A program made the translations under genes and the position numbers. From Nocardia sp. NBC_01503 (GTDB lineage Bacteria > Actinomycetota > Actinomycetes > Mycobacteriales > Mycobacteriaceae): a DNA stretch of 64,000 bases. The notes under the pieces are model-generated. The model did not search any database. It saw nothing but the letters and a program-made list of their open reading frames with translations, and had not been told where the DNA came from. The stretch covers positions 4,588,001 through 4,652,000 of the forward strand of contig NZ_CP109596.1 of the NCBI RefSeq assembly GCF_036327755.1. Direction: 5' to 3'. Shown here piece after piece: positions 24,295 to 33,103 of the stretch. Each line of letters begins with the position of its first letter. The stretch's first letter is position 1.

Positions 24295-24663
24295 GTGACT
24301 ACCGGTGAGGGGGGACCTCGGGTGTGGCGTGCGGCGAGTCGGGAGGCGGGGGTTTCGGCGCGGCTGCGGGAGGCGATTTTCGCGGCGCATGCGGAGGCGG
24401 TGCGCGCCGTGACGGAGGCCGGGCCGGGGATGAATCGCGACCTGGTCGAATTGCTCGAGTTGCAGCGGCGGATCATTCGCATAGCCGAGCAGTTCGAGGA
24501 TGCGCCGCAGGTACGGGACTCCGGCGCACCTGGGGCGGACGCGATTTCGGTGGTGCCCTCGACGGGCTCCGTCACCGCGATTTCGCCGGGCCGGTCCTGG
24601 CCGCCGCTCTCGGCACCCGCCGACTCCCATATTCGGGTGATCGATGACGCCGCCGATCGGTGA
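24295..24663 (+). CDS. Hypothetical protein
   Basis: 122 aa from GTG 24295. The N-terminal 75 residues are helical and charged (REAIFAAHAEAVRAVTEAG, LLELQRRIIRIAEQF); the C-terminal part is low-complexity and probably disordered. No known domain. The weak ribosome-binding site leaves the start, and to a degree the gene, uncertain. The 185 bp upstream (24110-24294) show no feature. Confidence 0.45.
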   Translation: MTTGEGGPRVWRAASREAGVSARLREAIFAAHAEAVRAVTEAGPGMNRDLVELLELQRRIIRIAEQFEDAPQVRDSGAPGADAISVVPSTGSVTAISPGRSWPPLSAPADSHIRVIDDAADR

Positions 24664-24729
24664 TGGGGTGAACCGCGCGGCTCCGCCATGCGTGGATAGA
24701 GGATAGGAATTTCCTCGAAGGAGGACGCC

Positions 24730-25089
24730 ATGTCCACCCTTTCCCCTGTCCGCCGCCGGACGATCGGCGCCGTGTGCGCGGCCGCCGCAACGCTTTTGAT
24801 CGCCTCCGGATGTTCGGGTTCGAGCGGCCCGAGCGATACCGTCGCGGATCAGATCACCATCTCCAACCACATGTTCCAGGCCCCGGCCGGTGTGAAGGCG
24901 GGCGCGACGGTCACCATCCGCAATAACGACAGCGATGAGCACACCGTCACCTCCACCACCGCGGGCACCTTCGATACCGAGGTGCGGGGTGCGAAGACCG
25001 CCACCTTCACCGCGCCGACCTCGCCCGGAAGGTACGACTTCTACTGTCGCTACCACCCGTCCATGAAGGCGACGCTGGTTGTCTCATAA
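24730..25089 (+). CDS. Cupredoxin-domain lipoprotein (type 1 copper site)
   Basis: 119 aa from ATG 24730 with a strong GAAGGAGGA site. Lipobox IASGC places the lipidated Cys at 28. The mature domain is a single plastocyanin-like fold with copper ligands His71, Cys106, His109 and Met112 (FYCRYHPSM). Expected to be an outward-facing electron carrier or copper-binding protein. Confidence 0.9.
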   Translation: MSTLSPVRRRTIGAVCAAAATLLIASGCSGSSGPSDTVADQITISNHMFQAPAGVKAGATVTIRNNDSDEHTVTSTTAGTFDTEVRGAKTATFTAPTSPGRYDFYCRYHPSMKATLVVS

Positions 25090-25124
25090 CCGATCAGGCG
25101 GACGGCCGGTGGGCGTAGGTCGTC

Positions 25125-26324
25125 TCAGTGCGCGGAGGTCAGGTCGCGGTCCAGCTGTTTGCGCTGACGGGTGAAGAGGCGAGGGTTGTCGAGCGCGCAG
25201 ACGGCGACCGGGGTGCCGTTGTGTTCGTAGCGGGCGGTGAAGGATTCGCCGTCGAGCGCGCCGTCGATGATGCGCAGGTCGGTGGCGGCGGTGGGATCCC
25301 CGGCGAGTTGCAGCAGTTTGCCGTACTGGTGAGACCAGAAGTAGGGCGCGGTGCGGGCGGGTGGGGGAGTGCCGGTGATGGCGGCGGCTACGGTCTGCGC
25401 CTGGGTGATGGCGGCATTCCAGTGTTCGCTACGGGTATCCCTGCCGCTGATCGGATCGTGTACGCGGGCGCAGTCGCCGATGGCGTAGATGCCCGGGATG
25501 GCGGTGCGGCCCTGAGTGTCGGTTTCGAAACCATCAGCATTGTGCAACAACGGATTTCGGTCGCCAGCCCATTCGATATTCGGTGTCGCTCCGATACCGA
25601 TGACGATGGTGTCGGCGGCCAACCGCGCGCCGCCGATGAGGTGAACCGCATCGGGGCGGACGGATTCGATGCGCGTACCGGTCAACAGTCGAACGCCATT
25701 GCGCGCGTGCAAGTCCGCGCAGGCCGCGGCGATGGTTTCGCCAAGGGCGGCGGCCGACGGGATAGGGGCGGAGTCGACCAGCGTGACATCCACGCCGAGG
25801 CCGCGGGCGGAGGAGGCCACTTCCGCGCCGATGAATCCGGCTCCGATGATCACGAGTTGCTTTGTCTCATAAAGTGTTTCGCGTAGTCGGCGGGCATCGT
25901 CGAGGTTTCGGAGATAGTGTGCGCCCGGTACTCCGGGCAGTCGCCGCGGTCGAGCGCCGGTCGCCAGGATCAGGGTATCGGCCGATACGGTCCGGCCGTC
26001 GTCGAGATGAATGAGGTGCGGTTCGGCGTGCGGGGCGGCCTCCCCCTCCTGTTCGATGGGTCGTCCCATACCTGGCGTGAGTCCGATCGCCCGCCGTCCC
26101 AGTAGCCATTGCGCATCCAATCGCGCTGTCTCGGAATGATCTTCGAGCAGTCCGGTCGGCTCCCCGGTGTGCAGGAACTCCTTCGACAGCGCGGGTCGTT
26201 CATAGGGCAGGTCTGGCTCATCGCCGATCAGCGTGACGGTCCCGTGGAATCCGCGCGCTCGCAATGCTCGAACCGCCGAGAGTCCGGCCAGCGAGGCTCC
26301 GACCACGGCGACCGATCCGGTCAT
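25125..26324 (-). CDS. FAD-dependent NAD(P)H-ferredoxin reductase of the choline locus
   Basis: 399 aa. N-terminal FAD Rossmann motif VAVVGASLAGLSAVRAL, the PYERPALSKE segment typical of rhodocoxin/putidaredoxin-type reductases, a second nucleotide-binding motif LVIIGAGFIGAEVAS, and YAIGDCARV near the FAD ribityl chain. It starts inside the Rieske ferredoxin stop (ATGA), so the pair is co-translated. It probably passes electrons from NAD(P)H to that ferredoxin and on to the Rieske oxygenase encoded across the divergent promoter. Confidence 0.88.
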   Translation of the reverse strand: MTGSVAVVGASLAGLSAVRALRARGFHGTVTLIGDEPDLPYERPALSKEFLHTGEPTGLLEDHSETARLDAQWLLGRRAIGLTPGMGRPIEQEGEAAPHAEPHLIHLDDGRTVSADTLILATGARPRRLPGVPGAHYLRNLDDARRLRETLYETKQLVIIGAGFIGAEVASSARGLGVDVTLVDSAPIPSAAALGETIAAACADLHARNGVRLLTGTRIESVRPDAVHLIGGARLAADTIVIGIGATPNIEWAGDRNPLLHNADGFETDTQGRTAIPGIYAIGDCARVHDPISGRDTRSEHWNAAITQAQTVAAAITGTPPPARTAPYFWSHQYGKLLQLAGDPTAATDLRIIDGALDGESFTARYEHNGTPVAVCALDNPRLFTRQRKQLDRDLTSAH

Positions 26325-26659
26325 GAGTCCGTGCTCGGGGTGAGCACGATATCGTCACCGCGCACCTCGACCCTGTGCGTGCGCACAGCGCGCTTGGCGG
26401 GCGGCCCGGAGGCGGCTCCCGTGCGCAGATCGAAGCAGGATTCGTGCAGTGGGCATTCGACCGTGCAGCCCTCGACCCAGCCGTCGGCCAGCGACGCGTC
26501 CTGATGTGTACAGGTGTCGTCGATGGCGAACAGCCCCTCCTCGGTGTGGAACACCGAAATAGGCGCCAGCCCAGTCGGATTCACGGTGACCACCGCGCCG
26601 ACGGGTAGCTCGCCGAGCTTTCCGACGAGCAGGGTGAGCGACGGGATCGATGCGGCCAT
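26321..26659 (-). CDS. Rieske-type [2Fe-2S] ferredoxin
   Basis: 112 aa from ATG 26659, preceded by GGGAGGGG. The cluster ligands are CTH at residues 50-52 and CPLH at 69-72 (CxH-x16-CxxH), as in NirD/BphF-type Rieske ferredoxins. First gene of the two-gene electron-supply operon; divergent from the dimethylglycine oxidase gene, with an inverted repeat just upstream. Likely electron donor for the glycine-betaine Rieske oxygenase. Confidence 0.9.
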   Translation of the reverse strand: MAASIPSLTLLVGKLGELPVGAVVTVNPTGLAPISVFHTEEGLFAIDDTCTHQDASLADGWVEGCTVECPLHESCFDLRTGAASGPPAKRAVRTHRVEVRGDDIVLTPSTDS

Positions 26660-26683
26660 GGGCCCCTCCCTGACATGAGGCGT

Positions 26684-26719
26684 GTTGCGAATAGCGATGT
26701 ATGTCGCGCTATGTGCAAC
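26684..26719. promoter_or_regulatory. 36-bp inverted repeat upstream of the ferredoxin gene (operator candidate)
   Basis: Arms GTTGCGAATAGCG (26684-26696) and CGCTATGTGCAAC (26707-26719) match as an inverted repeat at 11 of 13 positions. It ends 25 bp from the ferredoxin start and has the same length and outer GTTGC...GCAAC half-sites as the element at 26831-26866. Probable binding site for the IclR regulator encoded at 36230. Confidence 0.6.
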
Positions 26720-26830
26720 AGTGTGGCGGCTCCTGCCGGACCCGTCAACAGCAGCCGAAACACCCGGGAAACAAAGGGAATACGGATTTCGCCATTCCGG
26801 TTGACAGGCCCCGTCGGCGGGCGGAGCATA

Positions 26831-26866
26831 GTTGCGTATTACGGCACATGGTGCGCAATACGCAAC
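26831..26866. promoter_or_regulatory. 36-bp inverted repeat upstream of dimethylglycine oxidase (operator candidate)
   Basis: Perfect 10-bp arms GTTGCGTATT (26831-26840) and AATACGCAAC (26857-26866) with a 16-bp spacer, ending 13 bp before the GTG start. The GTTGCG...CGCAAC pattern is common in IclR-family operators. Together with the matching site at 26684-26719 it covers both divergent promoters. Confidence 0.7.
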
Positions 26867-26879
26867 ACTTGGAGGCGCG

Positions 26880-29303
26880 GTGAGGCAACCGCGAGTCGTC
26901 ATCATCGGTGCGGGAATCGTGGGCACGGCGCTGGCGGACGAGATCACCAGGCTCGGCTGGACCGATGTCACCGTCACCGATCGTGGACCGCTCTTTCGTA
27001 CCGGCGGATCCACCTCGCACGCACCGGGATTGGTATTCCAGACCAATGGCTCCAAGACCATGGCGGAGCTGGCCCGGTACACGGTGGAGAAGTTCACCGA
27101 GTTGGAGGCATTCGACGCGGTCGGCGGGCTGGAAGTCGCCACCACCCCGCAGCGGTGGACCGATCTGCATCGCAGATACGGCTGGGCGAAGTCCTGGGGT
27201 ATCGAGGGCAGGCTACTCGACCCGCAGGAGTGCGCCAAGCTGCATCCGCTGCTGGACCCGGAGCGCATTCTCGGCGGATATCACACGCCCACGGATGGTT
27301 TGGCGCTCGCACTCACCGCCGCCGAGGCGCAGGCGCGGCGCGCCACCGATCGCGGCGCGCAATTCCTGGCCTACTGCGAGGTGGTCGAGGTGCTACAGGC
27401 CGACGGCCGCGTCACCGGCGTGCGCACCGCCGACGGTCAGGAACTCCCCGCCGATGTGGTGGTCTGCGCGGCCGGTTTCTGGGGCGCGGAGCTGGGTCGC
27501 GCTGTCGGCCTGACGGTTCCGCTCGTGCCCATGGCGCATCAGTTCGCCAAGACCGGTCCGGTGCCCGCCCTCGATGGCGGTGAACGCCTGCCCATGCTGC
27601 GCCATCAGGACTCGGACCTCTACTACCGCACCTACGGCGACCGCATCGGCATCGGCTACTACGGGCATGATCCGCGGCCGATCGATATGCGAACCCTGCT
27701 GCGCGATACCGCCTCCGAGGCCATGCCGTCCATGCTCCCGTTCACCCCCGCCGAGTTCGAACCGGCCTGGCGGGAGAGTCGGCGACTGCTCCCCGCGCTC
27801 ACGGAGACCGAACTCGACGAGGGCTTCGACGGCATATTCTCCTTCACCCCCGACGGCTTCCCGATTCTCGGCGAGCATCACGGCCTGAGCGGGCTCTGGG
27901 TGGCGGAGGCGGTCTGGGTAACGCATTCGGCCGGTGTGGCCAAGGCGGTCGCGGAGTGGATTGTCACCGGCGCACCGCAGATCGATCTGCACGAATGCGA
28001 TCTGCACCGTTTCGAGCAGGCGGCGCTCAGCCCGGATTTCATCCGGCGCACGAGTATGCGGGCCTTCGTCGAGGTGTACGACATTATTCATCCGCATCAA
28101 TACCGCAGTGCGCCAAGGGAATTGAGAACCAGCCCGTTCTACGCGCGGCAACGGGAGTTGGGTGCCTGCTGCTTCGAGGGCGGCCTATGGGAGCGCCCGG
28201 CCTGGTTCGAGGCCAACGCCGCGCTGATGGATGAGCTCGCGGCCGACGGCGTGGAGTTCCCGGAGCGCGACGAATGGTCCGGCAGCTGCTACTCACCGAT
28301 CGCCATAGCCGAGGCGCGGTGGACGCGAACGCATGTCGCCCTGTACGACATGACCCCGCTGACCCGCTACGAGGTGAGCGGTGCGGGAGCGACCGCTTTC
28401 CTTCAGGAGCTGACCACCAATGATGTCGGCAAGAAGCCCGGCGCGGTCACCTACACCCTGCTTCTGGACGAGAACGGCGGTATCCGAAGCGATCTCACCG
28501 TGGCCCGGCTGGATGACCAGTTCTTCCAGGTGGGAGCCAATGGTCCCCTGGATCTCGACTGGTTCACCCGGCACCTGCCCGGAGACGGCAGTGTCACCAT
28601 TCGCGATATCACCGGCGGCACCTGCTGTCTCGGCGTCTGGGGCCCGAAGGCGCGCGATATGGTGCAGCCGCTCTGCCCGGATGATCTCTCGCACAAGGGG
28701 TTCGGATACTTCCGCGCGCTGCGAACCTATCTGGGCAGTATCCCGGTCACCATGATGCGGGTCTCCTACGTGGGCGAGCTCGGATGGGAGATCTATACCA
28801 GCGCCGAACACGGTGCGGCACTGTGGGATCTGCTCTGGGCGGCGGGTGCCGAATATCGCGTCGTCCCGGCCGGGCGCATCGCCTTCAACAGCCTGCGCCT
28901 GGAGAAGGGGTACCGCTCCTGGGGTACGGATATGACCACCGAGCACACCCCCGAAGCCGCCGGTGTGGGCTTCGCGGTCCGTAAGACCAAGGCGTCGTTC
29001 ATCGGCAAGGCGGCGCTGGAATCGGCTGTTCCGCCGAAGAATACGCTGCGTTCGCTGGTCCTGGACGATCCGCGCGCGGTCGTCCTCGGTAAGGAGCCCG
29101 TCACCGTGAACGGTGTCGTCGCGGGCTACATCACCAGCGCGGGCTGGTCCGCCACCATCGGCCGCTGTATCGCCTATGCCTGGCTGCCCAGCGAGACGCG
29201 ACCCGGCGATGAGGTCCACATCGACTATCTGGCAACGACATTCACCGCTCACGTGCATACCGAGCCGGTGGTCGATCCCGAGATGTCGCTGATCCGGAGG
29301 TAA
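26880..29303 (+). CDS. Dimethylglycine oxidase (FAD/folate, DAO-GcvT fusion)
   Basis: 807 aa from GTG 26880 (GGAGG 5-6 nt upstream). It oxidatively demethylates dimethylglycine to sarcosine and can pass the formaldehyde unit to tetrahydrofolate. N-terminal FAD domain: VVIIGAGIVGTALAD, then GGSTSHAPGLVFQTN whose His47 corresponds to the His that binds FAD covalently in Arthrobacter enzyme. The C-terminal half is GcvT-like, with YDMTPLTRYEVSG, SYVGELGWE and SLRLEKGYRSWGTDMTTEH. Similarity to Arthrobacter dimethylglycine oxidase is high along the whole length. First gene of the long choline-catabolic operon. Confidence 0.93.
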   Translation: MRQPRVVIIGAGIVGTALADEITRLGWTDVTVTDRGPLFRTGGSTSHAPGLVFQTNGSKTMAELARYTVEKFTELEAFDAVGGLEVATTPQRWTDLHRRYGWAKSWGIEGRLLDPQECAKLHPLLDPERILGGYHTPTDGLALALTAAEAQARRATDRGAQFLAYCEVVEVLQADGRVTGVRTADGQELPADVVVCAAGFWGAELGRAVGLTVPLVPMAHQFAKTGPVPALDGGERLPMLRHQDSDLYYRTYGDRIGIGYYGHDPRPIDMRTLLRDTASEAMPSMLPFTPAEFEPAWRESRRLLPALTETELDEGFDGIFSFTPDGFPILGEHHGLSGLWVAEAVWVTHSAGVAKAVAEWIVTGAPQIDLHECDLHRFEQAALSPDFIRRTSMRAFVEVYDIIHPHQYRSAPRELRTSPFYARQRELGACCFEGGLWERPAWFEANAALMDELAADGVEFPERDEWSGSCYSPIAIAEARWTRTHVALYDMTPLTRYEVSGAGATAFLQELTTNDVGKKPGAVTYTLLLDENGGIRSDLTVARLDDQFFQVGANGPLDLDWFTRHLPGDGSVTIRDITGGTCCLGVWGPKARDMVQPLCPDDLSHKGFGYFRALRTYLGSIPVTMMRVSYVGELGWEIYTSAEHGAALWDLLWAAGAEYRVVPAGRIAFNSLRLEKGYRSWGTDMTTEHTPEAAGVGFAVRKTKASFIGKAALESAVPPKNTLRSLVLDDPRAVVLGKEPVTVNGVVAGYITSAGWSATIGRCIAYAWLPSETRPGDEVHIDYLATTFTAHVHTEPVVDPEMSLIRR

Positions 29304-29306
29304 AAT

Positions 29307-30446
29307 ATGTCCGACACCTACGACGTCATCGTCATCGGTCTGGGCGGAATGGGCAGCGCCGCCGCATATCACCTGGCTGCGCGCGGACACCGGGTCCTGG
29401 GCCTGGAGAAGTTCACACCCGCGCACAACAGGGGCTCCAGCCACGGCGGCTCCCGCATCATCCGCCAGTCCTACTTCGAGGACCCGGCCTATGTGCCACT
29501 GCTGTTGCGCGCCTACGAATTATGGGCGCAGCTCGCCCGGGACTCCGGCGACGAGGTGTACCGCCTCACCGGCGGCCTGTATGTCGGCCCGGCCGAGAGC
29601 CTCACGGTCGCGGGCAGTATCCGCGCCTCCCGGGAATGGTCCCTGCCGCACGAGATCATGGACTCCACCGAAATCCGGCGGGCCTTCCCGAATTTCACGC
29701 CGGAGCCGAACTTCATCGGCCTGTACGAACAGCAGGCGGGCTTCGCCAGGCCCGAACTGACCGTGGGCGCACACCTCGAGCTCGCCGCCCGCGCCGGAGC
29801 CGACCTGCGCTTCGGCGAACAGGTCGAGGAGTGGAAGGAGACCGGCGGCGGCGTCACCGTCACCACCGCGGCGGGCAGCCATACGGCGGGGCAGCTGGTG
29901 ATCTGCCCCGGCGCCTGGGCCCCGGAACTGCTGGCGGACTTGGGCATCGGCATCGAGATCGAACGCCAGGTCATGTACTGGCTCGATCCGGTCGTCGGCA
30001 CCGCCAAGTTCGAGCGCGATCCCATCTACATCGCCGAAAACGACGAGGGCGCACAGATATACGGCTTCCCCGCCATCGACGGCCCCGACGGCGGCGTGAA
30101 GACCGCCTTCTTCCGCAAAGGCATCACCTGCACCACGGACACCATCGACCGGGAAGTCCACCCGGACGAGATCACCGAAATGCGCACCCGCGTCACCGAA
30201 TTGCTCCCGGCGCTGGCCGGTCGCCTGCTGCACGCGGCCACCTGCATGTACTCCAACACCTCCGATCAGCACTTCGTCATAGCCCGCCATCCCGCGCATA
30301 CCGCCGTCACGGTGGCGTGCGGATTCTCCGGTCACGGCTTCAAATTCGTGCCCGTGGTCGGCGAGATCCTCGCCGACCTGGCCATGACCGGCGGCACCCG
30401 CCACCCCATCGACCTGTTCGCTCCGCAAAGGCTGGTATCCCTGTGA
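29307..30446 (+). CDS. Monomeric sarcosine oxidase / N-methyl amino acid oxidase
   Basis: 379 aa, starting 3 bp after the dimethylglycine oxidase stop. FAD motif VIVIGLGGMGSAAAYHLA, then SSHGGSRIIRQSYFED and, near the C-terminus, CMYSNTSDQHFVI with Cys313, the residue that binds FAD covalently in monomeric sarcosine oxidase (Cys315). Converts sarcosine to glycine, formaldehyde and H2O2. The family also includes N-methyltryptophan oxidase, but the neighbours favour sarcosine. Confidence 0.88.
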   Translation: MSDTYDVIVIGLGGMGSAAAYHLAARGHRVLGLEKFTPAHNRGSSHGGSRIIRQSYFEDPAYVPLLLRAYELWAQLARDSGDEVYRLTGGLYVGPAESLTVAGSIRASREWSLPHEIMDSTEIRRAFPNFTPEPNFIGLYEQQAGFARPELTVGAHLELAARAGADLRFGEQVEEWKETGGGVTVTTAAGSHTAGQLVICPGAWAPELLADLGIGIEIERQVMYWLDPVVGTAKFERDPIYIAENDEGAQIYGFPAIDGPDGGVKTAFFRKGITCTTDTIDREVHPDEITEMRTRVTELLPALAGRLLHAATCMYSNTSDQHFVIARHPAHTAVTVACGFSGHGFKFVPVVGEILADLAMTGGTRHPIDLFAPQRLVSL

Positions 30447-31564
30447 CCTCGGATCTGATCCCCACCCTCGGCGGTGAGTACTACTGCGACCCAGCCATTT
30501 TCACCGCCGAACAGGAGCACATCTTCGAACAGATGTGGTTCTGCGCGGCCCGCTCCTCGGAGCTGGCCGACGCCGGGGCCTTCCGGCGCGTTCAGGTCGG
30601 CCGGGAGAGTGTGCTGGTGGTGCGTGGCCACGATGGTGAGCTGCGCGCCTTCCTCAATATCTGCCGCCATCGCGGTGCGATGATCTGCACCGAACCGGAA
30701 GGACAGGTGCGCCGCAATCTGCGCTGCCCCTACCACGCCTGGACCTACGGACTCGACGGCAAGCTCGTCGCTGCCCCGAATCTCGGTTCACTCCAGGATG
30801 ATTCGGGTGCGCCCATCGACCGGGTCGCCTACGGGCTCATCCCGGTCGCGCTGCGGGAGTGGCTCGGCTATGCCTGGGTGTGCCTGGCCGATGACCCGCC
30901 GTCCTTCGAAACCGAGGTGATGGGCGCGGCCACCGCCCGCCTCGGCGATCCGGCCGCCATCGACCATTACGCCATGGCTGATCTGGCTGTCGGCAAACGC
31001 GTGGTCTACGACGTGGCGGCCAATTGGAAGCTCATCGTCGAGAACTTCATGGAGTGCTATCACTGCGCCACCATCCACCCCGAACTCGTCGAGGTGCTGC
31101 CCGAGTTCGCGGGCGGTTTCGCGGCCCAGTACTACGTCGGCCACGGAGCCGAATTCGGTGAGCGCATAGACGGATTCACCGTCGACGGCCGACCGGGCTT
31201 CGATCCGCTGCCCGGCCTGGCCCCGGAGCAGGATCGCAAGTACTACGCCATCACCGTTCGCCCCACCGTATTCGTGAATCTGGTCCCCGATCACGTCATC
31301 TTCCATCGCATGTATCCGATGGCGCACGACCGCACCATTGTCGAATGCGATTGGCTGTACGCACCGGATGTCATCGAATCCGGGGGTGTGCTCGACCATT
31401 CCGTGGAACTGTTCCACAGGGTGAACGAACAGGACTTCGCCGCATGTGAGCGCACCCAGCCCGCCATGTCCTCGCGCGCCTATCGCAAGGGCGGCGTACT
31501 GGTACCGGCCGAACACCACATCGCCGAATTCCATGAGTGGGCCCGCAAGAGGATCGGCGAATGA
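30443..31564 (+). CDS. gbcA: Rieske non-heme iron oxygenase, glycine betaine monooxygenase type
   Basis: 373 aa from GTG 30443, overlapping the previous stop (GTGA). Rieske ligands Cys74, His76 (CRHRGAM) and Cys95, His98 (CPYH); mononuclear iron site in ENFMECYHCATIHPE near residues 198-213. This fits the glycine betaine/choline/carnitine branch, and the GbcA-like ECYHC signature plus the downstream demethylation enzymes point to glycine betaine -> dimethylglycine. Electrons probably come from the ferredoxin/reductase pair encoded divergently, rather than from a GbcB-type fused reductase. Confidence 0.85.
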   Translation: MTSDLIPTLGGEYYCDPAIFTAEQEHIFEQMWFCAARSSELADAGAFRRVQVGRESVLVVRGHDGELRAFLNICRHRGAMICTEPEGQVRRNLRCPYHAWTYGLDGKLVAAPNLGSLQDDSGAPIDRVAYGLIPVALREWLGYAWVCLADDPPSFETEVMGAATARLGDPAAIDHYAMADLAVGKRVVYDVAANWKLIVENFMECYHCATIHPELVEVLPEFAGGFAAQYYVGHGAEFGERIDGFTVDGRPGFDPLPGLAPEQDRKYYAITVRPTVFVNLVPDHVIFHRMYPMAHDRTIVECDWLYAPDVIESGGVLDHSVELFHRVNEQDFAACERTQPAMSSRAYRKGGVLVPAEHHIAEFHEWARKRIGE

Positions 31565-33066
31565 TGTTGGAAGACGAGCTGTGTAGTCCGCCGAATCTGT
31601 ATATCGACGGCAAGTGGGTACATGCCGCGGGCGGCGGTATCCGGGAGATCCTGAATCCGGCGGATGGTTCGGTGATCGCGACCATCGACGAGGCCGATCG
31701 GGCCGATGCGGTGGGCGCGGTCGCCGCCGCGCGGGCCGCATTCGATACCGGTGGCTGGCCGCAGACGTCATTGGCGGAGCGGGTCGGCTACCTGCTGCGC
31801 ATTGCCGAGCTGCTCGATGCCGAGCGCGATGTGATAGCGCGGATCGAGACCCTCGATACCGGAAAAACCCTGCGCGAGAGCTATATCGATATCGACGATG
31901 TGATCGCGGTATTCCGGTACTACGCGAACCTGGCGAGCACACCGGCGGATCGGCTCGTCGATACCGGCGATCCCGCCGTCATCAGCCGCGTGGTGCGGGA
32001 ACCGGTGGGTGTCTGCGCGCTCATCGCGCCGTGGAACTATCCGCTGCTCCAGATGTCCTGGAAGATCGCACCCGCGCTGGCCGCCGGATGCACCATGGTG
32101 GCCAAGCCGAGCGAGGTCACACCGCTGAGCACCATCGCACTGGTCAAACTCATCGACCGAGCCGGGGTTCCGCCCGGCGTGCTCAATTTGATCCAAAGCA
32201 GCGGTGCGACAGTGGGTTCCGCGCTCACCGATACCCCGGATGTCGACCTCATCTCCTTCACCGGTGGCGCGGAGACGGGTGCGACCATCGCCCGCACCGC
32301 CGCCGCGCACATCACCAAGGTCGCCCTCGAACTGGGCGGAAAGAATCCGCACATCATCTTCCCGGATGCCGCTTTCGACAGTGCCGTCGATGCCGTGCTC
32401 ACCGGGGCCTTCCTGCACTCCGGTCAAGTCTGTTCGGCCGGAACACGTTTGATCGTGCACGAGGCCATCGCCGACCGCTTCGTCACCGAACTGGCACGTC
32501 GCGCGGAGAGCATCCGCTTCGGTCCGGGCCTGGACCCGGCCAGTGAGACCGGGCCGCTCGTCTCCGAACAGCACCGCGCGAAAGTGGAAGCCTATGTGGC
32601 ACTGGGCATTGCGGAGGGCGCGACGCTGATCACCGGCGGTGAACGCCCCACCGATCCGGCGTTGCGATCCGGAAGCTTCTATCCGCCGACCATTTTCGAC
32701 GACTGCCGCCGCTGGATGCGCCTGGTGCAGGAGGAGACCTTCGGCCCCATCCTCACCGTCGAGCGGTTCGGCACCGAAGCCGAGGCGCTGGCGCTGGGCA
32801 ATGACACCGCCTACGGCCTGGCCGCAGGCGTCCGCACCGCCGATGCCGCCCTGGGCGAACGCATGGTGCGCGCACTGCGGCACGGCACGGTGTGGCTCAA
32901 CGACTTCGGCTATTACACGCCCGCGGCCGAATGGGGTGGTTTCGGCCGCTCGGGCACCGGCCGCGAACTCGGCCCCAGCGGTTTGGCCGAGTACCAGGAG
33001 ACCAAACACATATGGCACAACACCGCACCAACGGTGGGCGGTTGGTTCGCCGACAACGACAACTGA
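31561..33066 (+). CDS. betB: Betaine aldehyde dehydrogenase (NAD-dependent ALDH)
   Basis: 501 aa from ATG 31561, overlapping the preceding stop (ATGA). ALDH signatures: APWNYPLLQMSWKIAPALAA, KPSEVTPL, nucleotide loop FTGGAETG, Glu in LELGGKNP, and catalytic Cys291 in HSGQVCSAGTR. Oxidises betaine aldehyde to glycine betaine. Choline oxidase can do this step too, so BetB likely prevents build-up of the toxic aldehyde. Confidence 0.9.
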   Translation: MMLEDELCSPPNLYIDGKWVHAAGGGIREILNPADGSVIATIDEADRADAVGAVAAARAAFDTGGWPQTSLAERVGYLLRIAELLDAERDVIARIETLDTGKTLRESYIDIDDVIAVFRYYANLASTPADRLVDTGDPAVISRVVREPVGVCALIAPWNYPLLQMSWKIAPALAAGCTMVAKPSEVTPLSTIALVKLIDRAGVPPGVLNLIQSSGATVGSALTDTPDVDLISFTGGAETGATIARTAAAHITKVALELGGKNPHIIFPDAAFDSAVDAVLTGAFLHSGQVCSAGTRLIVHEAIADRFVTELARRAESIRFGPGLDPASETGPLVSEQHRAKVEAYVALGIAEGATLITGGERPTDPALRSGSFYPPTIFDDCRRWMRLVQEETFGPILTVERFGTEAEALALGNDTAYGLAAGVRTADAALGERMVRALRHGTVWLNDFGYYTPAAEWGGFGRSGTGRELGPSGLAEYQETKHIWHNTAPTVGGWFADNDN

Positions 33067-33103
33067 ATATGTTCCAGCTGCTTTTCTCGAAAGTTGGGCC
33101 GTC

